64,000 bases of DNA from assembly GCA_964035545.1 (NCBI GenBank), contig OZ037765.1, positions 2,971,001-3,035,000 on the forward strand, read 5' to 3'. Below the pieces are notes generated by a model, which made no database searches, had not been told where the DNA came from, and saw nothing but the letters and a program-made list of their open reading frames with translations. Positions 47,501 to 59,500 of this stretch are shown piece by piece (positions within the stretch are counted from its first letter, which is position 1; each line of letters opens with the position of its first letter). The DNA is from Bugula neritina. Taxonomy: Eukaryota > Bryozoa > Gymnolaemata > Cheilostomatida > Bugulidae. A program made the translations under genes and the position numbers.

Positions 47501-50500
47501 ATACCAATATCTAACCAACAGCTGAACCCAGCGTTAGTCAAATATTCTTTCAGGATGACAGCTTTCTCCTGAACTCCCCACTGGTAACTGATGAACACAG
47601 AGGGTGGGTGTTTGAGGTCGAGTGGTTCATCCACAGGTACCAGCTCACCTGTAAACAGTACCTAGATTAGATTTCAGAATAGAAAAATTAAAGAAGCAAT
47701 ACAACAAATTTATAGAAAAACAAGCTCAGCTAAGCATACCAGCAAGGTTGAGCCCCCACCGATGTGAAGATATGAGTTATCCGTGGCACCCTTAGTAAGA
47801 CACCAGTCTAGAAACCTTCCCACGTTGAACAAACTGTAGACAGTAACTGAATGAAGTAGTGGCTGCAATGAAGTCTTTGTAATACCAAACAGATGGAGAT
47901 AAAATTGACACAGTCAGTTGGTTTCTCCAGTCAGTTAACTTTTCACAAGCAAACCAGATAATTAGTCAGTTAACCTTGTAGGGTCTCAGTGAGTGAGTCA
48001 TCAGTGAGCCAGTCAGTGAGTGAGTAACTGAGTGCATCAGTGACTGAGTCTTTTGACTCACCAAATTATTGAGTCAAATAGGCACAAGAGTTGGTCATTA
48101 CCAAGTATGTCATGAGAAGCTTTATTTTCTTATCTGTGATTATCAAAATCATCATGATAATTTCATACCAGGATAAATAACTCCCAATTGATAAATAAAT
48201 ACTTAAAAATCCAAAACAACGTAAACTAGTAATAAACATATACTCAGCCAAGGAAGTCACACAATACAGTTATGATTATTAGTTGGAGAATTAAGGAGAG
48301 AGAGAGAGAGCGATTAGAGAGGGGATGTGGAGACAGACCAACATTGGGGTAGTTTAGCTACTTACGTGTAGACTCATTTATTCGACACGCCTGCCACATT
48401 CCATAAAGTTTACAAGCAAATGATTGTTGTAGAAGTAAACATAAACAGATATTTTGTTATGTTTAAATTATTATTTTAAAGAATTTGAACCAAGTAACAT
48501 AAAATCATTAATACATCGTTAAAAATAACCACCCGCAACTCATGAAAAAGTTTTTTAAAAATTAGTATCTACTGACTGTGTGTAACTTACAACATGTGGC
48601 TAATATAAATGCAACTTACGTTTCATAATTTTTCAGTTTGAAAATGAAAGCCAAAAAAGGCAAAAACACTCAAAAATTGTATGCTAAACAATTTACAAAA
48701 GCATCAGAAAAATATTATGCTAAGAAGTTACCTGCTGCCTTCATGGCGTTAGCTACCACAGTGGCAGCATCATCTCTTCCCATATCCTTGAGCACAATGT
48801 AGACGGCTCTTGTAGCCTCAGAGCTGTTGTGAGTAGCAAACCACTCAACTAACATACTCATACAGGGGCTGTGGTGAGATGCCCATGCTTTCAGATCATC
48901 ATTACTGTAGCTCAGTCTTTTAGCAAGGAGTCTCCAATCAGTGTTAGACTCAGGATCTAGCAATTTGGCTACGTCATGTGACCAAGTTGGAGTTGTGTCC
49001 ACAGTCTATAAAAATTACCAAATACATTTTAACCTGGTATTTCAATGTGTGCTCACCGGTGAAACATAAACTACAAAATATTTGAAGTATTTTGAATAAA
49101 TAAAGACCACCATATCATCAGACATCACCTTTCTGTCTATTCTCTCAATGTCAATCATAGCCTCAGCAAGTTCTGCCTTCACCACCTCCAACTCCCCTCT
49201 CTGTAGTGTAACTTCAGTGTTGAGATCTTTGATATCTTCAGAGTGTTGCTGTACAGTCTCATCAACTCTGGCCACGTTGTCTTTAGTCTCAGCCAAGTCG
49301 TTGGTGACAATCCCGAGCTGTTCCGTGTTGGCGTCAACTTGCTCCGTCACAATGGCCAGGCTACAAGTTTATACACACATAGATCAACTTCAGCATTTCA
49401 CCATCACAATTCATAGCAAGAGATGGAGAGAAATGTGTTGGTTTGTAAAAATGTACCAAAAAGTCAAACTTTTATACTTGAATTCAGTTAATTGAGTAAT
49501 TAGGAAGTTCAAACTCTTGTTATACTTTAGTTTGTAGTCACTTTGCCATTTATATTATAAAAGCACAGAACTAAAACTAGAAAGTTAAGATCATCAAAAT
49601 TAAGCACAATGAGAAGATGGTAACTTTTTAAAAAAATGCATAACAAAGGAAAATATATTCTGCTCTCTCCTCAATTGAAAAGTTCCAACTACCAAAAGCG
49701 CTTTTTATCTTGCATATCACTTTTAGGTACAATGATCTTGATTTTTGCAATTAGGTGAGATATTCTGGTTATTGGGTTGTAAGATACATATTTTATATCA
49801 TTAAAAGGGTGATTTCTTATCAACTCTTTCCATCCCAAAATACACCAAACTTATACACTAACCCCTTACTTATTCTAAATAATCAATCACCACGCCCATC
49901 AAGCTATTAGGACATGTGCTAATAGTTAACAGTGTATCTCTCTCCCCTGAGTGAATTACATTTAGCTGCCTACCTTCGGCCTTCAATAAAGTCCAGGATA
50001 GAGTTAGCGCTGTCCTTGAACTGGACGTCGGAGGTCATCTTGACGATCTGAGGTTTGTACTGTTTCAGCACTTCTGGGTGTTTCATACCAATAATCTTGA
50101 AGGTATTCATAATCACCTGCTTGTGAGCAGACATGGCGCCCTTGCTGGTCTGCTCCAACAGCCAATCCATTACCAGCTTGGCTCGGCTCTGTGACACAAA
50201 GTCAACAAATTCAAAATACGATACTCGTATTTAATAAACTCTGTTGGATTAACAAAAATAGCAAAATTCAAGTTTAAAATTTAATTACACAGAAACTTTT
50301 CTAAATGGGTCATTTTACTTAATTTAATACACACTGAAATCTCCAGTTTTTAGCTATTTTTCACAATTTAAATAGTAATGAACTTGGCTTTTTGCTCAAA
50401 ACTAGTAAAAAACCAATAAATACACCTAAATAATTAAGGTTCTTCTTAATTTTGCTTGATTTCCCATTTTTTTTATTTATTTAGCTTATTAGGAGTGCGA

Positions 50501-53500
50501 AAATTAGCTGAACCATTAGGAAAAAACATGGGAAGTAAAGCAAAACTAAAAAGAACTTTAATTATATAGGTGTGTTTATTGATGTTTTACTAGTTCTGAT
50601 CAAAAACCCATGTTCATTAGCAGTTAAATGGTGAAAAATAGCAAAAAGCTGATGATATCCAGTGTGTACTAAATTAAGTAAAATGACCCAAATAATAATT
50701 ATAATTCAAATGTTGCTACCAAACTTTTTTGTCTTGGCCAAGTATGCTTGAAATTACTAAACTAGCCAAACAATTTTAAAGTAATTGTAAAAATTGTTTA
50801 TTGAAATTTTACATAATACTGTTTATTATACACAATAGCACCCTTCTGAAAGAGACACATATTCCTTAACAACATTCAACTACATCCACAACACACCTGA
50901 TCTGCAGTGGCGGATCCCACTGCTGTCAGTATGGTGCAGACAGAGTGCATGTAAATCGGGTTGGCTTCTCCATACTTCATAATAGGGATGGGGTCAATCA
51001 CATTTGCATGCTCATTGGCTGCCTTGGACAGAGCCTCCAGAGCAAAGTACTGAGTGAACTCACTGTCCAGACAGGGATACAGGGCGTCAATAATCTCCTT
51101 GGTCAGTACCTGTACCAGAATGCATTGCTATATTACGTAACATACAGCAGTATGATTGCTTCAGACACAACATAAATAATCACGAAGAATATATTAAAAA
51201 AGTTTCAAAAAAAAACTGATGCATTTCTTTAACCATCTATACAATACTTTCAATGTGCTCAATACTACTCAGTATATCATATAAACAAAACCATTGCATC
51301 TATTGATAAAAAGATGTTGAATGTATACTAAACAAAGTGTTAGAATATCGTAGCAAAGTGGTAGTTAGTAGTTACTTTAGGGCTATGGATGGCAATCTCC
51401 TTTATAAGGTCACAGATCTTCATAGATACAGGTCCAGCCATTTTTGGTAGATGTGGAACAATGTCAGAAATATTTTTGTGGATGACCCCAGTATGTGTGG
51501 AATACACATTTACAAGCATCTCTGCAAAAAATAAAGTTTAATAAAATACTTTTCTTACATGAAGTAATGACCACATTATGTGGCTTTAGAGGGAACAAGG
51601 CAAGCTTTTACTGTAAATCACAGGTAAACTTCAAAACTTCTACATTGGAAAGAAAAGATGTTGCGTATATATTAAAATTTTTAAAACTTTACAATTAGGT
51701 TAACCAAACATTTTGAATATTGTTTCATTTGCTACCAAGTGGGGTTTTAAATTAGGCAAAACAAACACACTGCGAGAAAAATTAATTTTAATGAAAATAA
51801 CTAAATGTGAGTGACTAATAGCCTCCACTAGGCACTGGGTGTAAATAATTTATTCACATTCTCAATATTTCAGTTTAAACAGCATTGAAATCAAAATGAA
51901 AACCACAACTATTCAACTTGAAAGTTTTGTTTATCAAAAACCATTTTTGATTCCGTTTATTAAAAAGAGCAACAGCCCAGTGACACCTAACACCAACAGT
52001 ACAAAAGTATCATGTATTTAAAATGTGTATTTTATTAGTAGTGGTTTACATAACAAGTTCAAGCCTATGAATAAAGAATTTTGAAAACTAATAGCAAGGC
52101 TCTTCTCCTTTTGTGTATAAATTAAAACTAAGGAGGTGAAACTGAGAATATCAAAGACTTGGAACAGACAAAGAGAATTAAAAGTGCTTGTTTATTCAAC
52201 CAGCTCTAAACGAAACATGGCCAAACACAATAACTGATGTTAGTCCAATGTCTTATTATAAGTCTCAAGAATGCATTTGACACAAAAAACAAGACAGACA
52301 TCAGAAGAGTGCCAGAGATAAAAATGAAGAGAACAAAACATGGTGTGGCATTATAACAGTTAACCTTAGATGACATGATTTTGATGATACAAACACACAA
52401 AAAACGGAGCTAGATGAAAGAGTGTACCGGGTGTTTGCTGATAATCATCTTCTATTCCTCGCTTCAAGAAAGCATCAATGTGTCGCTGTATAGTAGCGTC
52501 ATCAATGCTGTCTCCCAACTCTTTGAACGCTGCCGCAAAGCAGTACTCTGTGTAGTAGATAATATAATCATCTTTGGAGAGAGGACTCTCGCTGTACATC
52601 TTCTCCAACACCGGCAGCAGGTGCACACACATCTCCCCTCTCTGTGGGGAGTAAAATCAAGTCTCCGTTAACTAGTTATTAAATGGGGAACTAAACCAAT
52701 TAGTTGGAAATTTATTTATGAATTCCAAAAAGAAAATTAATCAATTAATATACGGTTGAGGTAGAACTCAGCTATGTTCTGGAGAAATATTGATAGAGAG
52801 CACAAAATTGTTTAAACAGATTGAAGAAAATTGGATAACAAAAGAAACTATATTTAATATTTGAATTTGGATATTGAATTTTTAACAAATTAAGGTTAGC
52901 ACCATAAACTACAGCATAAAAACAAATGATACTGCAATATGTCAAACAATCTATTACATTAATATACATATCTTGTAAATAAAACTTACTGAGGCATCAG
53001 CGATAAAAAACAAGTCAAAATGTTACGAATCACTTTACAAATGCTTTTGCATCAAATTACAAAAAAAATAAAAACAAGAAGTTGAAACCAGCAACCTCAG
53101 TGCCGAAAGTCCCGGTAATCAACTGGTAGATGTTGGCAAACAATGTGGAGTTGTTTCCCTTTGAACCTGTAGCCAACTCTAGTATTCTGTCCACACATAC
53201 ATCTAGAAATAGTGTAAAGAATAAAGTAAATCATTCATTACCTGTTTACTAATTAGAAACACAGGTTTTTGGGAATATTCGCAACTAATAATAAAACATT
53301 TTTCTATTTCCAAGCAAATATAAATTGTGACCTAGTGATCTGAATATAGTAAAGGTGGGTCCGAGCAGATTATTGCAGTGTTACTATAGAGTATAGACAG
53401 TATAGATTATGTAGTAACAACAATAACTTGACTCATGGTTAGTCAATAAAAACTTAGAAAATACAAGGATTCTATTTTAAACTTTAAAATAATAATAATG

Positions 53501-56500
53501 ACTCTACTTAAAGAAAGTTGTTTCATTAAACATGCACTGCATTATAACGATTTCCATCTCAAACTGAGAAGACAAATTTTTGTTTGTACACAGAAAAACA
53601 ATACAGTGTGCATGCTGACAAACATGTGATGTGATATAAAACTGTCCTCCTACACACAGCTCTTGCGGTCTAAATACTAACTAAAGTAACGAGCATTCTG
53701 ATTGGTTACTCCTAGTAATGCAACATCACAACCTGTTTAATCAGAATGTTTAAGTCCAACACAAAATGACCATTGCATAGAGTTACACTCCCTGTCCTTA
53801 CCAGTGATGTCATACATGAACTTCAAAGACTCCTTGTCTAGTTTTTTAGGCAACACCTCAGTAAGGGCACTGAACGTGCTGTAGATGAGATTAGCAAACT
53901 CCTCTTCAGGCTTGTTGTCTGGAGGTTTCTTCTCGTAACGCGTCGCCGCCTTCGGTAAGGCTGATGCCACTTGCTTGAGAAATTCAACGTGTTCTGTGAC
54001 AGACTTTTTCTGAAATCAACATCTTGAACTAACACTCTACAGCGCAAGTGTGTGGTGTATTACAATTGCAGCAACCTATCTTAATTCAAAGTGAGTTAAT
54101 ATTTTCATATGCATCGGATTTGTAAAACGGGTGATTCACTCTATATCCAACACAGTCACTTGAACTGAAAACATAAATTATAAAAAACTAGAGAAAAACA
54201 CCTGACAAACCTATAAACTTATTTCACCACATTGCATTCATAAAACCATTCTCGCTCAATAATATTGTGAAAGATATACATGTTGTCTTTGTTAGTGAAA
54301 CTACTTCATGTTAGCCAAATTAAACTCATCAAATATTAAATATACTGTTTAGTTAAATAAAATTAAAGCAGACGTCTTCAAAACAGTATGTAATTGCAAT
54401 GTCAAATAACTTCTGGTAACTGACCGCCCACATCAAGTGCTCCTCTGACTGGGCCCAGTGGAAGGACTTGATAAGACAGGGACACTTTGTCTCCAGAGTG
54501 AGGATGTAGATAGCTGTGTTTACACTCCACAATTCAGAGTTATCGCTGATATCTTCACACGCTTCTAGCAAAACACTGCAATGTGATGTGAGAGGATAGC
54601 ATTTCCAACACTCAGTAACTTCAAGCATAAACAACAGATACAAAGTATAACAGGTCAAGTAAATAGAGAAATAGTATTTGTACAGGTCAACAGGCAAACA
54701 ATAAAGTTCTGCGCCGCTGCCTTGAATAGGGGAGCCTTAATCAACTTCCTCTGAGATTCCGACGCAATCTTTTAAATTATTTTGCGATCTGCCTTTAAAT
54801 TATAACAACTTTATACCATAGATAACAGCAAGAAGTCAAGTAAAACCCCCTGAAAAAAATTGCTTACATAAAAGCCCTTGCAAGTTCATAGACCACCTGA
54901 TCCACAGCCTCAAACAGTTCCAGGTCACCTGTGGTCTCTTCCACTCGCCTTGCAACTGTCTTACAGATCTCAAGGAGTAGCTGGAGATTCTCCTGTAAAG
55001 AGAGAAGATAACTACGTGGTAAGAAGATTAATTAAACTCATTCAGAATTCCATGGCTTGTAAACAGCCAGAATTAAACGTTCAAAATGTGTCAAGAACGT
55101 GGAAGATAAATGGCACACATCTGTAAATAAGTTCACCTGCTTTTCTTGCTGCCGGACAATTAAAACTGGAATTGACCCAGCAAACTATTAAAGTGAACAT
55201 AATATTTTTTGATGTACATATTACGTTTATTAGGAATGGAGGGATGCCTGGAAAATAATTTTGCAATAAGATCATTTGACTTGACGAATCCTGTAATAGA
55301 ATGATAGACAATGCGAAACAAAATCAGCCAAACTGGGATTATTTCTGGTGAAGAAGCTCAAATACTAGTGCAATAGATAAGTGCCAGGAAAAAGGCATAC
55401 ATATGTTTAAATGTTATTACTTTATAACACTACGTCTGTACTTTAAGTAGACATGTTCTTCATTCGCTGTTGAAATAAAAAAAACCATCACACCGTATTC
55501 AGCTGACTCACGGATAGAGGTGCCGGGTCTTTAGACAGAGATGAAAGCACAGCTTCTATTTCCTTTCTCTGGTAAAACTCTGTGATATGCTTGGCATTGC
55601 CTTTACCAAGCATATCATGAGTTTCCTTTAGTGTTTCCTACAGAGCAAACAGTGCAGTTAGTTTGATGGGTAACTAGCATATTGAATAGTATGCTATGTT
55701 ATATTGTATACATGTATACTAACTACATGCTGTACTGTGTATGCATGCATTTGATTAATTTATAAATTTCATTAAATACATAAGAAAAAGATATTCACAG
55801 TTTGATCACCATTCACAATAATTTGATTTTCAGACTCTTTTCAGAGGTCATGATATCCCCTTTACAACTAAGAGTTGTTTCCTGCTGAATTGAATTGGTT
55901 GAACCTTTGTATGAAGAGCAAACTCATTCAAAATTTAAAGTTTGGGGGCAACTTAAACTCTAATTATGCTATAGAATTGGTTTTTAGGAGACACAGTAGA
56001 TAATTTGGTGTAAGAACACATATTGGCAGTTCAAAATTTTTTTTTTTAAAAATATCTCTTCATAAAGAATTTTGATAAAAAAAACTTGAAAGCATTTTTG
56101 TGGTTTTTTTTACTGAGCAATGCTGAAGTGCCACTTCAGTATTGCTCAGTAACCAAAACCACAAAAATGAGTTCAAGTTTTTTTTTTCAACATTTTTCAG
56201 TTTGGAAGGACACAACTCTTAATTGTAAAGGGAACATTAAGAACCTTTGAAAAGCTTAAAAATAACAATACATAAATTTGATATTTAGTAACAAACATTA
56301 GTAATTAGAAAATTGAATCATATCTAGTATCGTGTATCTCACAGCCCGATACCGACACCAAATTGTTATGTCACCTTGGGATCCGCCACAGCCATGGTGC
56401 TCATCAGATCCCCGATGGTAGAAGACACAGTGTCACACATCTTAGACTTATTCTGAGACAGTCTGGGTATATTCTTCTTAATTACATCAGAGTGTTTTGA

Positions 56501-59500
56501 GAACATGTCCACAAGCATTTCTATGGGATATAGAATAGTAAATATAACATCTACTGGTCTTATCATGCTTTGATAATTTAGCAGTAATGAACTAGTCAAA
56601 CTGAATGTGAGATACATCCCTGTCTGTCTACGTAGCAACACTCGGAACTTGAAAAGTACATAAATGAATTATAGGGATTGACTTGAATTTGCCTCAAAAA
56701 TGTCACGGCAAAAAATTATAATTCTCTCAACTTTTACAATTAAACAAAACCTTTGACTTGTGGAAAGAAAAGCAACCCATCACTACTCTAGTTATTATTA
56801 TATTGGCATTATACCACATTTTATCATTATATTATATAATATTAATTATTATTGTATCATATGAGTCTAGCTAATCAAAACTTTCCTTTGAAAGTGCACT
56901 AATAAAGAGGTAAAATGGTCAAGGTCAAATTGAACATAGGGAATAAAATGTTAAAGCACTCTATAAACGTCAAATATTACCTTAAACTAAATGCATATGC
57001 TACAGGAAAATAAATGTATTTTTCTAAAGTTTGTGTGTAAATGTAGCTATGAGTTCAGCTTTAAGCATAAGTCTACGTTTAAAAATAGCTTAGATTCAAA
57101 CTTTTACTCACGGGGTGTTGGGTGGTATTCATTGTCCAGCCCATTCTTTATAAGCATATCAATGTGCCGCTGTATGGTAGCATCATCAATGTTATCTCCC
57201 AGGTGTTCATACGCCAACTTGATGCAGTCTCCAGTGTACTTTAGTAGATACTCACTCTTGTCCAGCCCCGACTCTGCGTACATCTTCTCCAGCACTGGCA
57301 TCATGCTCACACACAGCGCACCTCTCTGTGTTGGAAAAACGTAAAAGCAAACTAAAAATGACTAGAGTGTAGGGTGTCATATATTTCCATTCCATAAGAT
57401 GAGAAAAATTTTCAAAGTATTCCTAAAGGTCGGCTGTCTTTTATGTTTATTAATAGAAACTGCTTTTTACCACATTCTTTTGAGAATTATGTAAGTTTCT
57501 AGCTTGGCTTGGCTTAGCTTTCGTAGACAAGCTGCCTACAGCGCAGTCAGTGCTAGCAAAATGGTCGTACTTGTTAGAGAGCAAATAAATTAGTTGTTAA
57601 AATATTTTCTTTTTTTCAATGATGTTGAAGACAATTGTTTATATTGTTTAGTTGTTTTAAAGTTTATGTTATGACTGAGGTTTTGAATTAATTGTAGTCT
57701 TGACAGTGTCAAGGTGTCAAACAGTGTCACGTTAGTTCATCAACAAAACAAAAGACATCAGTGAAGATTGGATACCCAAGTCTAGTCTACTTAATTAATG
57801 AGAAGTGTATTTTCCTATTAATAGAAAGTGCAAGGAAACTTGTTTTGTGTACTAAAAGTTTATTTTAAAAGAAAATAAAGGTAATATATAACTTTGCGTA
57901 AACACATTTATATGGCAAACTGATTTGCATAACACAAACTCACTAAATGATATATTTTGTAATGTGAATATATTATTTAGACACCAGTTGTAGATCTATA
58001 TTTTCAGAAAGTTCTAGATGGTAGAGGACATTTAGAGTACAGTGTTTAAACTCCGCTGCTATAGAGTTGTAGCTTTATTGGTGAGCACACAACAAAGATT
58101 TATCATGCTATGAATCCACAAAGCTTTTCTGTAACACTTGTCAGATGATTTCAATGAAGGAGAAACAAGTAACATTGGTTTAGCTGAGACAGGACCCTTT
58201 GCACTTTCCAAGTACACTGCAACTAAATGCATTTCAACTTGGATCATATTTTCCCAGTTTATTTTAAATTTTGCTGAACTGAATAATAATTGTGAAGCAC
58301 TCTTTTAATTCGAACATAAATGCTTATAAATTAACAGCAAAGAAGATTTTTGGCGGCAAAATTAACTTTGGGTAATCTGCCATTTATATCTGTAAAGAAA
58401 ATAGTAGAGGCTTTTGAAGGTATGGACATTTCTAAAAAGTCGAGATGGCTATATATTTGCTCTCAGGATCATCTAACATACTGTTAGTCTCTTGTCAACA
58501 AGGCATTCTTAGCTCCAGTACTTCACAACAGTAGCTACTGATATATTTTTAATTCTACACAAACAAACTATGCTTGTCAAACCTATAGAAGTTGTGTTAT
58601 CACTGTTGCTATGCTGTTCATTCCCACAACCATGAAGTGTAAATACCATTATGATTCGTTATGCATGCAATAAATACTTCCACCTAGTTATTGATTATTG
58701 AAAATTGGTAGCTGTGAAAATGTGAATGAACAGTTACAGCCGTTGAATGTAAGGTATTTGAGATATTATGTTATTGCTAGATATACTCAAACTATACTCC
58801 TCAATGAATGGTAGCTAAAAACAGCATTTACAGAATGAAAATAGAATATGCAAAGCATACCCACCTATTAGATCAATAAAATATTACTTAGTGCCATTTT
58901 GCAATGCTCTATCATATTATTTTTATATCACTCTGCTTAAATGTGCACTGACAATGCTAATTTTAGAAGCTGCAAATGAGAATTAGAATAGCAGCATGTT
59001 ATAGCTGCCAAAACTTCATATGACTCACATTTACACGTTGAAAAGATGTCCCACATATAATATTAGTGCAAAGGCTAATTGAAAATCAGCATCTCAACGC
59101 TTTATCTCTTCAATTTTGTATACTTTTTCCATTTGAAATAGAGTCAACTAAAAACTTTGAAAAGCTCCAAGTATAAACAGTGATATAATGCTCTGTCCAC
59201 ATTATGTAGTGTTGAGGACCGACTAGGCTAAAAGATATTATGTAAATCTAACAAGCCTTTTCTCACCTCACTGGCTACAGAATCTACAAGAAAGCTGAAG
59301 ATTCTGTGATAATGATTGGAGTCGTCCACTTCTCCTCCTTTAAAAGTCTTGAGCAATTTGTCAGTGCAGTAGGCTACAATCGGAGTCAATGTAAGACAGT
59401 TGGTTGTTATTCGGCAAGATGTGATCTATTAGTATTAAAAAAAGAAGAAAATGGTTTCGTGTTTGGCAATTTTATCTACCAGCCTCTTCTAGTGACACAT

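Noticed and set aside
47742-47850. Alternative limits for exon 19 of the Death-TIR gene (acceptor before 47831 or 47870, donor at 47741)
   Set aside because: These give an in-frame stop or break the phase between exons 18 and 20. The 87-nt version (47760-47846) keeps phase on both sides.
54564-54575. Acceptor at 54565 for exon 10 of the Death-TIR gene
   Set aside because: It creates an immediate stop. The acceptor giving 54575 restores the 151-nt length of its duplicate, exon 3.
58059-58247. Candidate extra exon in the large intron 5 of the Death-TIR gene
   Set aside because: Exons 5 and 6 already join in phase, exactly as their duplicates 12 and 13 do.
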